Shown here one piece after another: positions 1-7,659 of a stretch of 18,359 nt of DNA (positions within the stretch are counted from its first letter, which is position 1; the number at the start of each line of letters is the position of its first letter). A model generated the notes under the pieces. That model worked only from the letters and a program-made list of their open reading frames with translations, did not search any database and had not been told where the DNA came from. Made by a program: the position numbers and the translations under genes. The stretch spans positions 1 to 18,359 of the forward strand of contig CAZMVD010000081.1 of NCBI GenBank assembly GCA_964569425.1. Direction: 5' to 3'. The stretch comes from JACQXM01 sp964569425. Its GTDB lineage: Bacteria; Planctomycetota; Phycisphaerae; UBA1845.

Positions 1-1
1 G

Positions 2-487
2 GACGGCAATGGCGATCTGACCGTGGGTTGGCATTGGCGGCTCTGGAAAGAAGAGGGCTGGCGGCCGGCGTTTGCCATGCGCAATTACGTACGGTTCCCG
101 ACGGGCTATCATTCCAACGGCTTCGATTACGAATGGCGCGGCTTGTTCACCAAGTCACTGGTTCCGGACTGCACTCGCCTGCACCTCAATCCGTTTTTTC
201 GATCGGTGAACGGCGACAATGAGGTGGACGCCCGGCACTTCCAATGGGGCGTGCTGCTTGGTGTCGATCACCGGATCAGCGAGTCGCTTGTTTTCATCAC
301 CGATTACAAGTACGAGAACGGCGAAATCGAGCACACCCGCGACAACCACACGGCCGAGTTCGGACTAGACTGGGAAATTGATGAACGCCAGACGCTGGGC
401 CTGGCTACGTTTGTCGGGCTGGACGGCGACAGCCACGGCGAGAGCTTCGGCGTGAAGATCAGTTACATTCTGAATTTCGGCGGTTAA
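2..487 (+). CDS. Outer-membrane beta-barrel-like protein, C-terminal part (5' end outside window)
   Basis: The reading frame is open to the left edge and gives about 161 residues before the stop at 485-487. A GTG at 23 is only an internal codon, because the frame continues upstream as DGNGDLT. The visible part alternates polar and hydrophobic residues in successive strands (for example RHFQWGVLLGV, SESLVFITDYKY, NHTAEFGLDWEI, RQTLGLATFVGL, ESFGVKISYILNF), with Asp/Gly/Asn turns. It ends a few residues after an aromatic-rich last strand, as outer-membrane barrels do. The opening GDLTVGWHWRLWKEEGWRPAFAM followed by RFPTG recalls the 'MetA-pathway of phenol degradation'/outer-membrane transporter-like family, in which GD(L/V)xxGxKYR is followed by PAxAxxxxxKxPTG. 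That assignment is from memory of the family and is tentative. A candidate terminator follows directly, so this is probably the last gene of its transcript. Confidence 0.6.
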   Translation, partial: DGNGDLTVGWHWRLWKEEGWRPAFAMRNYVRFPTGYHSNGFDYEWRGLFTKSLVPDCTRLHLNPFFRSVNGDNEVDARHFQWGVLLGVDHRISESLVFITDYKYENGEIEHTRDNHTAEFGLDWEIDERQTLGLATFVGLDGDSHGESFGVKISYILNFGG

Positions 488-510
488 CGGCCGTTAAGTG
501 CCTGAGAGCT

Positions 511-563
511 TCTGCGAACGCTCGGACTTCCATGGAAGTGCGGGCGTTCGTCGTTTTCGCAGA
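511..563 (+). terminator. Candidate Rho-independent terminator
   Basis: A hairpin begins 24 bases after the barrel gene stop. CGAACGC (515-521) pairs with GCGTTCG (544-550). An internal 4x4 bulge separates this from a perfect inner palindrome ACTTCCATGGAAGT (526-539). The run TCGTTTT follows at 551-557. TCTGCGAA (511-518) can also pair with TTCGCAGA (556-563), which extends the structure. The U-tract is short, so this is a probable rather than certain terminator. Confidence 0.5.
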
Positions 564-600
564 CATAGGTTTGGGGTAAGCTGACTGCCCGCTTCGAAGC

Positions 601-640
601 GGGCGAGTGGCGGAATGGCAGACGCTGGGGATTTAAGATC
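601..640 (+). repeat. Duplicated 5' half of tRNA-Leu(UAA)
   Basis: Bases 601-636 are identical to the first 36 bases of the intact tRNA-Leu (1560-1595): acceptor 5' strand, D arm and anticodon-stem 5' strand, through the last anticodon base. Position 637 differs (G for A), then ATC matches, and after that no similarity remains. The 3' half (anticodon-stem 3' strand, variable arm, T arm, acceptor 3' strand) is absent, so this copy cannot be a functional tRNA. It forms a direct repeat with the real gene and flanks a roughly 0.96-kb segment carrying the PEP-CTERM gene. It may be an attachment-site relic or the scar of an unequal duplication. Confidence 0.85.
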
Positions 641-764
641 GAAGGAACTGATTGAAAGAAATGACAAGTTATGGTCATTTGGCCTCCGCAAATCCGCGGC
701 TTCTTGCAACCTCATGATAGCCTTATCGATCGGTAACAGTGGTCGCGGCGATACGGTTGCTACA

Positions 765-1478
765 TCATCGAGAGGGTCTGCGCAATGTGATAGCAGATGC
801 GATCAGAAGGAACATGAACGCGCCGGGTTCCGGAACACCTTGAATTCTAATCGTCATTTCGCTTGTCGCGATGGATGGGAGTTCCGAGAATCTAACGGCA
901 ACTTGCGTGAGATCGCTACCGGCGCTAATGAAATACTGTGTGCCGCCATTTAGAAGAACTGAGTCTGTGAACTCGATCATGCCATCGGGGGGACCATATG
1001 CAGAGCTGACGAATCCTTGGTGAATAAGATCCTGATTCTGATTGGCGACTTCGACGAACATGCCCACAGATGGATCCTCGTTCCCGTGCAGGGAGAAAAT
1101 CATAGTTCCGGTGGCCGACACAAGTACGTCCACATCACTCATGATCCAGAATACGCCGGCGATGCTTGAACTCATCGCCTCGCGTGATTCCTGAACCGTT
1201 CTTTGCACCGAATGAGTCCCTGCGAAACTGAGGGAAATTGAATTATCGTCGGCGGCAAATTCGAGCAGCGCACTCGCGTGGAGATCGCGCCATTGCGCGG
1301 AAAGCGACGAACTCCCCAATTGCGTCCAAGGAACACCGTCGTAATCGCTTCCACCGTCGTCATGAACCCCCGCACCAGCGCTTCCCGAAAGGACGACGAT
1401 CCCTGCGGTGGCCGATTCAGCAGGGAATAGAAACAGAACGCAAAACAAGAAGACGCTTGCTGTCGTCTGGTTGCACAT
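765..1478 (-). CDS. PEP-CTERM sorting-domain protein
   Basis: A 237-residue secreted protein. An N-terminal signal peptide is visible (MCNQTTASVFLFCVLFLF then PAESATAG, cleavage near residue 26). The C-terminus is a classic PEP-CTERM tripartite signal in the last 23 residues: VPEPG, a hydrophobic stretch (FMFLLIASAITL), and a basic tail RRPSR. In this family the tail is recognised by an exosortase (EpsH/XrtA type), and the mature protein is released or anchored in the extracellular matrix. The body (residues 27-214) is rich in Ser, Gly and beta-strand-like segments and has no domain I recognise. The start at 1478 is chosen because GGAG lies about 10 bases upstream and the signal peptide begins there. 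The same frame stays open further upstream, antisense through the tRNA, but that is not credible coding. The gene sits alone between two copies of a tRNA-Leu 5' half. No exosortase gene is visible in the window. Confidence 0.88.
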   Translation of the reverse strand: MCNQTTASVFLFCVLFLFPAESATAGIVVLSGSAGAGVHDDGGSDYDGVPWTQLGSSSLSAQWRDLHASALLEFAADDNSISLSFAGTHSVQRTVQESREAMSSSIAGVFWIMSDVDVLVSATGTMIFSLHGNEDPSVGMFVEVANQNQDLIHQGFVSSAYGPPDGMIEFTDSVLLNGGTQYFISAGSDLTQVAVRFSELPSIATSEMTIRIQGVPEPGAFMFLLIASAITLRRPSR

Positions 1479-1523
1479 TGACGGCAATCTCCAGGGCGCA
1501 AGTGCCGACTCGGGCGTATGGGC

Positions 1524-1550
1524 TCGGCAAGTGGGTGCCAACTTGATAAT
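1524..1550 (+). promoter_or_regulatory. Candidate promoter of tRNA-Leu
   Basis: A good -10 element, GATAAT (1545-1550), lies 9 bases before the first tRNA base. A weak -35-like TCGGCA (1524-1529) stands 15 bases before it. The -10 lies in the segment between the two tRNA-half copies and has no counterpart in the different sequence upstream of the 601 copy. Confidence 0.4.
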
Positions 1551-1559
1551 ATCCGATCG

Positions 1560-1643
1560 GGGCGAGTGGCGGAATGGCAGACGCTGGGGATTTAAAATCC
1601 CCTCCGGTAAACCCGGGTGCGGGTTCGAGTCCCGCCTCGCCCA
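1560..1643 (+). tRNA. tRNA-Leu (anticodon UAA)
   Basis: A full cloverleaf of 84 bases. The acceptor stem is GGGCGAG (1560-1566) with CTCGCCC (1636-1642), and the discriminator is A1643. The D arm lies within GTGGCGGAATGGCAGACGC. The anticodon stem is GGGGA/TCCCC with the seven-base loop TTTAAAA (1591-1597), placing TAA at 1593-1595. A long class II variable arm (CCGG...CCGG) and the T arm GCGGG-TTCGAGT-CCCGC follow. The class II arm and discriminator A fit leucine. CCA is not encoded (GTC follows), so it would be added post-transcriptionally. Confidence 0.95.
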
Positions 1644-1715
1644 GTCGAAAACGCGGTTATTATCGTACCTTGGGTCATGCAAGGGGGTCGGTTGCAATTT
1701 CGTTGCAATAATCCG

Positions 1716-2060
1716 TCATCCGCCCACCGTGGCGAGCTTTTCCACCGCCTGCCGCATATCCGCATCGGACACCGCGTTGTAATCGGTCAGCGTGGTCACG
1801 ATCGCCTGGCGTCCAGCGAGCTTACGCCGGTGTTCGTTGCAAACTCGGCCAGCGTCCGTACCGGCCAGGGCCTCTTTGTGTAGGAAGTCGCCGACCAGGT
1901 CCAAGATCGAGCGATACAGCACGACATGCCCGGCCTTGATGGCCCTTTTTGCGCGGATTGAGATTCCATCCGGGGGCTTCAACTCCAGAAACTCCACGCG
2001 ATTGTGCCCGTGGCCCGCATCCCGGACCGCCGGCAGTGGGGACCGGGTGCGGCCGCGTAG
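1716..2060 (-). pseudogene. Degenerate frame, possible C-terminal remnant of a tyrosine recombinase
   Basis: A minus-strand frame runs from a stop codon at 2061-2063 to a TGA at 1716-1718. It has only a weak possible start (GTG at 1997, no convincing ribosome-binding site), which gives 93 residues. The last part, ALAGTDAGRV...KLAGRQAIVTTLTDY then SDADMRQAVEKL, resembles the end of tyrosine recombinases. There the pattern is AGTD-x-R...LGHxxIxTTxxY followed by a short tail of the form DxRxAVExL. In this reading the catalytic Tyr would be the one in TLTDY, but the LGH box is changed to LAGR and no HxLR box is visible. Its position 72 bases beyond a tRNA with a duplicated half would suit an integrase relic. 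The alternatives are an unrelated small hypothetical protein or a chance frame. Homology is judged by eye only. Confidence 0.33.
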
Positions 2061-2144
2061 TCATTTGGCGCTGCTGCGCGCAGAATGAGGCTGAGCGATG
2101 CCGAGCGTGCCACGTAGCCGTCCAATAGTCCTCCTCGGGGGCAA

Positions 2145-5100
2145 CTACGGGCACGGCGGACAAGCCGCCGGGTTGGTTGTGAATGGGTACATGTTTCCCT
2201 GGAACGCCTGGATCAGGAGAAAAACGTCCGCAATGTTCGTGATCCGGTTCAGGCACGGGTCGATGCTGCTGACCGACTGAATATCCACGACCGAAACGTG
2301 CGGCGCCGTCGGCAGGTTCTGGAATTTCTGCAACGCGGCGATGAAGTCATTGGTGTTGACGATGCCGTTGGGTGCGGACCATTGGAGGCCATCGAAGCTG
2401 CCCACCGTGTCGCCCCAGAATTTCGGCTCGGGCCGCGCAATGGTGTTCACGACCAGCGGGGGAGAGAGCGAGGTGCCGCCGTCACTCGAGGCGCGAAGCT
2501 CATACGCGGCGTCCGGCACGATGGGGCAATCGCCCACGTGAACCACCGGCTCCGACCAGATGCGCACCACGGGCGCTGCCGTCACGGGTGCCAAGCCGTT
2601 GACATCCGGAGCGCCGACCCAGCGGATCACGCCCGGCGCCGTCGTCTTAACCAGGCGGAACGCGACGGGCGTGGCGTTGTTGGGTGCGAAGGACACGTAG
2701 CGGTTCTTGAGCACGTTGAACGGAGCCGGAGCATCCAGGGGAGGAAGGGCCAGGGGCGCCGCCTCCACGCTGCCGCTGTTGACCACCACGATGTTACCCC
2801 CCTGATCGTCGAGGTAGCCGTAGTACAGTTTGCAGCGGTCTACGGTCAGGGTGGCGCCGGCACCCAACGTTAACTGATACAAATAGATGGCCTCCTGGCC
2901 GCCGCCGTCGGAGTCGTTGTCCACCAGGTCAACCAGACGCACATTGGCTCCGGCCTCGATGTCCAGCGCGCCCAACGCAAAGGGGGACGCTGCGAAGGCT
3001 CCGCTCGAAGGTCCAAGGTCAGGAGAAACCGCTTCAAACGTCACCGGGACACCGGCCCGCAGCATGAACCGGCCGGATTCGATATCGCCGGCCGCGCCCG
3101 GTGGGCCGGTGTGGATGAAACTGCCCCAAAGTTCGATCTCGGGCAGCCCCGCCGCCCGGCCGGCCGCCTGCCCGAAGCCACCCAGTTGCAAGTCGACGCG
3201 GCCGCGAACTACCAGGTTACCGTGAACAACAAGGCGGGAATCGCCGCCCAGCGCCAGCCGCGGCGGGGGCGTAATGCCGCCGAGTCGCAATGGCGCGCAA
3301 GGTGGGCAAATATCCACGTCCGAGCCGGCCAGTTCCAGATCGCCGTTGACGGTCACAGACATGGATTCGCTGAGTTCGACCCGGCCGCCGGAGAGCTGGT
3401 TGGGGCATACACAGGTACCGCCTTGAACCAGCATGGTACCTGCCGTTAGGGAGCTCATGTCACTCAGCAAGCCAGCGCTATCGGCCGAAGAACCTTCGCG
3501 GTCGGGTCGGGCGGCACCATCGCAGGCCGGGCCGGTGTTGCGTTCAAAGCGCGCCGAAGGGCCGATCACGACCCGTCCGGTGGGCGCGGAAATCGTATGA
3601 TCGCCCGACACCAGCAGGCTGCTGAAGGCGTCGGTATCGCGGTCGCCGCGGACGAGGATTCCGCCGGCGGTGGCGATGGTCAGGTCTCCCGGGCCGGTGG
3701 CGGAAACGTCCAACGTGGCGCCGTCGAGCAGACGCAGCGCGTCAATCTCGATGTCTGCGTCCAGGCATACGTAGTCCTGGGGAATGGTCACCTGGTAGGT
3801 GACCACGCCGTTGTTGGGCATGATGTCGTTCTCCCAGTTTCCGGGGGTGCCCCAGAAGGTGTCGCCGTCCTCGCCGGTCCAGTAGATGCATGTGTCGATG
3901 ATTCCGTCCATGTCCAAATCCAGCAGCGGATTGAGTGCAATCTCGCATTCATCGAGCAGGCCGTTGAGGTTGCAGTCGTCGCAGAAGACGCCAAGGTCGC
4001 ACGCGGCGATCTCGCACTCGTCGAGGATCCCGTTGCCGTTGCAGTCATCGCTGGATCCACAGCCGGCGATGTCGCAGGGGCCCTGCGCGGCGCCGCAGGC
4101 GATGTCGCACTCGTCGGGCAGGCTGTTGCCGTTGCAATCCGAGAAGAACTCGTACGCGCCCATGTCTACCACGGCCGAACCGGGGACGCCGGTGTCCACG
4201 GTGGCCGGGTCATCGAGCAGGCGGGGGTTACCCGCCAGGTCCAGCGATATCCACTCGGTGGTGTTGCCGTCGCCGTCGAGGTCAAAGGTGTCGAGCGGCA
4301 AGGCGGTGGTGTCGCCGGCGTCGATGGCGGGGGAGCCGGGGCGCAGCCGCAGGTCGTCGTCTTCGGTGCCGGGGATGCCATCCGGGCCAAGCGGATCGAC
4401 GAAGAGTGGATCGGCGTTGACGATGCCGACTCCGCCCGCGCCGCTCCATCCGCCCTGGACGATGCTGTAATTCACGACGGGCGTGCCCGAAATAGTGTGG
4501 ACTTGTGCGGTTGGACCCGTTCCGGTGGAGTCGCTGTTTGCCCAAAGGATGCAGTTCGTCAGCGTGGGGCTGGCGCCGACCGTATTCAGGATCCCGCCAC
4601 CGTTGTTGTTATTCGCCCTATTCCCGCTGAATGTACAATTGATAATCGCTGGATCGCTGCCGCCCAGACCGGTATTAAACATCCCCCCGCCAGCGCCGAC
4701 CGCGCAGCTATTCCCGTTGAACAATGAGTTGATTACCGATGGACTACTGTCAAAATTGTACATCGCTGCGCCGTGGGAGAAGGAAGTATTCCTGGAGAAG
4801 ACACAGTTAGTAATAGTCGGGCTGCTGTCGGTATTGTGCATACCAGCGCCAGAGTTGGCTGTATTGCCGTCAAAAAGACAACCGGTGACCGAGGGAATGC
4901 TGCTATCGGCGTTCCAGACCCCGCCTCCATCCGTGGCGGTATTGCCAACAAAAGCGCAGTTGGTCAGAGCCGGACTGGAATTGACATTAGCCAACCCGCC
5001 ACCACCGTCGCTCGCGGTGTTAGCGATAAACGTGCAGCCTGTCACTGTGGGTTGAACGTCCTCGTTGGCCATGCCTGCGCCGAAACTCGATGCGTTCGAA

Positions 5101-7394
5101 CGAAAGATGCAATTAGCAATCAATGAGCTGCCGCTATTGTTGAACACTCCACCGCCAGCCACGTCTGCCCGGTTGTCTTCAAACGTGCAATCGGTCACCG
5201 ATGGGCTGCTGAAGAAATCATTGTGCATACCTCCGCCGACCGCGGACGCCGAGTTCCCGCGGAAAGTGCAGTTTGTTACCGTCGGACTACCCTCCCAGTT
5301 GTACATCCCGGCTCCGGCATTGTCGGGGTTACTTCCGGTTGCGTTTCCTGCCGAGATCGTGAACCCATCCAGAACAGCCGTGGCGTCCGTGCCGCTGCCG
5401 GTGACAACGTGGTAACTGTTCTCGGCGTTGTTGTCAGCGATGATGCAGAAGCCGTCGTCGCCGCACAAGGTGCCGAACGAGTCGCAATCGGGCGAGTGGT
5501 TGGTGCAGGCCACGGGCGCGTCGTCGCCGTTCAGGTCGCCGCTAAGGATCGTGGGGTTGGCGGCGATGTCGCGCTCGCTCAACTCCGCTTCCGTTCCCGC
5601 AAAGCCGCCGTAGAGCGCCACGCCGTTGAGCAGTTGGAACGTCGCCGTGCGGTCGCCGGGGGTCTGTCCGCCGCCCTGGTCGGGTCGGTAAGTTCCGGCG
5701 GCCACCCAGATTTCCTCGACGATTCCGCCGGAATTGGCGGCCTGGTCCAGGGCGTCCTGTAGGCTCTGGAATGCGTCCTCCCAGCTTGTGCCGTCGTTGG
5801 CGCCGGAGGCGCCGGCGTTGACAAAAAGCAACGGCTGCGGAGGTTGAAACTCGTAAGCGCCCTTATCCACGATCGGCGGCGTTCCGCTGCCGGAGTCCGG
5901 CGTTAACGGATCATCCACAAAGCGCGGTTTGCCATTCAAGTCCAGCGGCGTCGGTTCGCTGGTGTTCAAATTACCGTCAAGGTCGGCCGCGTCGGCGGGG
6001 ACCGCAGCGTTGTTCCCGGCGTCGATGGCCGGGGAGCCGGACGAGAGGCGCAGGTCGTCATCGGCGGTTCCGGGAATTCCGTCCGGGCCGTCGGCGTTTA
6101 CAAACAGGGGGTCCGCGGCGCTGTTGCCGGTGCCACCCGCGCCGGTCCATCCGCCCTGGACAGTGCTGTAAGTCACGGTCGGAGTGCCCGAGGCGACGTG
6201 AATCTGGGCTGACTCATCCATGAACGGCCCGCCAGATAAACCCATGGCATCGTCTACGTTGCCCCAGAAAATGCTGTTGGTTATGGAGGTATTACTCCCA
6301 GCGGCGTTGAACAGACCTCCACCGTTAAATACCGCCGTGTTTCCCCTGAAGGTACAGTTGGCCACGGTCGCCGTGGCGCTGATGCTGCCAATGATAGCCA
6401 ATCCTCCGCCGATGTTGGTCGCGGTGTTTCCACTGAAGAGGCAGTTGACGACCTTCGGGCTTCCGCCATCAGCAATGGCCATACCACCGACCGGCCCGAC
6501 GTTTCCATAGAATGCGCAATTGGTCACGTGAGCGTTGCTGCCGAACCCGCTCGCCGACTCCACATACAAGGGCGTGCCTTTATTGTGACTAAACACCGAC
6601 TGGGCGACGATCGGCGCCCCCGCGAACATGTGCAAGCCGGACCCCCCGTTCCCCGCAAAATTGCGAGTAATCAGGCAGTCGGTTATCCTTGAATTGCTAA
6701 GACTCACGTAGGCCCCGGCGCCGCGTTGGTGTGCCCAGTTCCCCGTGAAGACACAGTTACTGATCGTAGGGCTTCCGGAAACAGCGACCAGCCCAGCGCC
6801 AACCAACTCAGGATCGTTACATCCGAAGAATGCGAAACCCGCAGTGATGGTCACGCCATCAATGACGGCGGTCGCATTCGTTCCGCTGCCGGTCACCACA
6901 TGACAACTATTGTCAAATATGTTGTCGTTTATGATGCAGGTTCCGTCGATGCAACGATCTCCAAGGAAATCGCCGCAATCCGGAGAATCATTCGAACAAG
7001 CCACGGGCACGTCGTCCCCACTCAGATCGCCGCTGAAGATCGTGAGATTGGCGTGGAAATCTCGCTCGGCAAGTGCGGTTTCAGTGCCCGAAAATCCGCC
7101 GTAAATGCCCACGCCGTTCTTCAGCGTAAACGTGGCGATGCGGCTTCCCGGCGTTTGTCCGCCCCCCTGGTCGGGCGTGTAGGTGCCGGCCGCGACCCAG
7201 ATCTCGTCGCCCGACCCGGCCGCAACCAATGCCGACTGAAGCGTCTTCTTGGCCGTGGCCCAACTGAGCCCGTCGCCCGAGTCGTCGGGGCGGGCGGCGT
7301 TGACGTAGCGGATCGCCGCGTCGGCGGGTGTGGCGCACGCAAGCGCAAGCAGCCCCGCTCCAACCAAGATTGACGTTTTCAATGAGTTAAACAT
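2145..7394 (-). CDS. Giant secreted beta-helix protein with DCNGN loops and dockerin-like C-terminus
   Basis: 1749 residues. The start at 7394 is supported by AGGAGA about 6 bases upstream and by a signal peptide (hydrophobic core VGAGLLALACA, cleavage after ADA near residue 26). The frame is open for a further 113 codons upstream, but without these features. Residues about 30-523 and 524-1081 are paralogous blocks. Each begins (Y/F)VNA, then SW..A, EIWVAAGTY.PDQGGGQTPG, YGGF.GTE and HVVTGSGT.ATA, and continues as a parallel beta-helix with CTF.GN and GGG(M/L).N turns, like polymorphic-outer-membrane-protein coils. Each block ends DADGPDGIPGT-like and (K/M)GAYEF. Residues about 1084-1165 carry Cys-bracketed Ca-loop motifs (DCNGNSLPDEC, DCNGNGILDEC, DCNLNGLLDEC). 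A second beta-rich region begins at WTGEDGDTFWGTPGNW (about 1174). The last roughly 75 residues hold two dockerin/EF-hand-like segments (NGIVNTNDFIAALQKF and NRITNIADVFLLIQAF). The role is probably structural or adhesive at the cell surface; no catalytic residues are identified. Confidence 0.88.
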   Translation of the reverse strand: MFNSLKTSILVGAGLLALACATPADAAIRYVNAARPDDSGDGLSWATAKKTLQSALVAAGSGDEIWVAAGTYTPDQGGGQTPGSRIATFTLKNGVGIYGGFSGTETALAERDFHANLTIFSGDLSGDDVPVACSNDSPDCGDFLGDRCIDGTCIINDNIFDNSCHVVTGSGTNATAVIDGVTITAGFAFFGCNDPELVGAGLVAVSGSPTISNCVFTGNWAHQRGAGAYVSLSNSRITDCLITRNFAGNGGSGLHMFAGAPIVAQSVFSHNKGTPLYVESASGFGSNAHVTNCAFYGNVGPVGGMAIADGGSPKVVNCLFSGNTATNIGGGLAIIGSISATATVANCTFRGNTAVFNGGGLFNAAGSNTSITNSIFWGNVDDAMGLSGGPFMDESAQIHVASGTPTVTYSTVQGGWTGAGGTGNSAADPLFVNADGPDGIPGTADDDLRLSSGSPAIDAGNNAAVPADAADLDGNLNTSEPTPLDLNGKPRFVDDPLTPDSGSGTPPIVDKGAYEFQPPQPLLFVNAGASGANDGTSWEDAFQSLQDALDQAANSGGIVEEIWVAAGTYRPDQGGGQTPGDRTATFQLLNGVALYGGFAGTEAELSERDIAANPTILSGDLNGDDAPVACTNHSPDCDSFGTLCGDDGFCIIADNNAENSYHVVTGSGTDATAVLDGFTISAGNATGSNPDNAGAGMYNWEGSPTVTNCTFRGNSASAVGGGMHNDFFSSPSVTDCTFEDNRADVAGGGVFNNSGSSLIANCIFRSNASSFGAGMANEDVQPTVTGCTFIANTASDGGGGLANVNSSPALTNCAFVGNTATDGGGVWNADSSIPSVTGCLFDGNTANSGAGMHNTDSSPTITNCVFSRNTSFSHGAAMYNFDSSPSVINSLFNGNSCAVGAGGGMFNTGLGGSDPAIINCTFSGNRANNNNGGGILNTVGASPTLTNCILWANSDSTGTGPTAQVHTISGTPVVNYSIVQGGWSGAGGVGIVNADPLFVDPLGPDGIPGTEDDDLRLRPGSPAIDAGDTTALPLDTFDLDGDGNTTEWISLDLAGNPRLLDDPATVDTGVPGSAVVDMGAYEFFSDCNGNSLPDECDIACGAAQGPCDIAGCGSSDDCNGNGILDECEIAACDLGVFCDDCNLNGLLDECEIALNPLLDLDMDGIIDTCIYWTGEDGDTFWGTPGNWENDIMPNNGVVTYQVTIPQDYVCLDADIEIDALRLLDGATLDVSATGPGDLTIATAGGILVRGDRDTDAFSSLLVSGDHTISAPTGRVVIGPSARFERNTGPACDGAARPDREGSSADSAGLLSDMSSLTAGTMLVQGGTCVCPNQLSGGRVELSESMSVTVNGDLELAGSDVDICPPCAPLRLGGITPPPRLALGGDSRLVVHGNLVVRGRVDLQLGGFGQAAGRAAGLPEIELWGSFIHTGPPGAAGDIESGRFMLRAGVPVTFEAVSPDLGPSSGAFAASPFALGALDIEAGANVRLVDLVDNDSDGGGQEAIYLYQLTLGAGATLTVDRCKLYYGYLDDQGGNIVVVNSGSVEAAPLALPPLDAPAPFNVLKNRYVSFAPNNATPVAFRLVKTTAPGVIRWVGAPDVNGLAPVTAAPVVRIWSEPVVHVGDCPIVPDAAYELRASSDGGTSLSPPLVVNTIARPEPKFWGDTVGSFDGLQWSAPNGIVNTNDFIAALQKFQNLPTAPHVSVVDIQSVSSIDPCLNRITNIADVFLLIQAFQGNMYPFTTNPAACPPCP
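4150..7307 (-). repeat. Two tandem paralogous beta-helix blocks inside the 1749-aa protein
   Basis: Block A (roughly 5826-7307) and block B (roughly 4150-5825) encode the same order of landmarks. These are VNA, EIWVAAGTY, PDQGGGQTPG, the YGGF motif, SGDL.GDD.PVAC, CII.(D)N, HVVTGSGT, the coil region, DGIPGT.DDDLRL.SGSPAIDAG, and GAYEF. Block B has more coils with the SSP-x-(V/I/L)-T-(N/D/G)-C periodicity. This is a segmental duplication within one gene. Confidence 0.85.
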
Positions 7395-7659
7395 GACGGT
7401 CTCCTGTTTTCGTTGAAGCGGCAGCACCACATGAAACAAACCCGCTCTTGATGACAAAGCGACTCTCACCGGCCCTTTAAAGACAAGGGCGACACGTTCA
7501 GTGACAGAATGTAGCAGAATGCCCCCATGCGATTCAAGGAAAACCCAGCAGCCGGCGACCCGAGGATCCGGCCGCGGGAGTCCATTAACGTTGCTTTCCC
7601 ATAACTGACGCGCGCATGTCTCACTGACCGTGGGACCAGCGGGCGTCCGCATTTCAGCG

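Noticed and set aside
615..953. Plus-strand 112-codon frame starting inside the tRNA-half copy
   Set aside because: It is antisense to the end of the PEP-CTERM gene, has no ribosome-binding site, and its sequence is not protein-like.
3597..4727. Long plus-strand frame of 376 codons and several similar ones opposite the beta-helix gene
   Set aside because: It is antisense to a clearly real gene with signal peptide, ribosome-binding site and domain motifs. Its composition (Val/Gly/Ala-rich, no domain) is the mirror of a GC-rich repetitive sequence.
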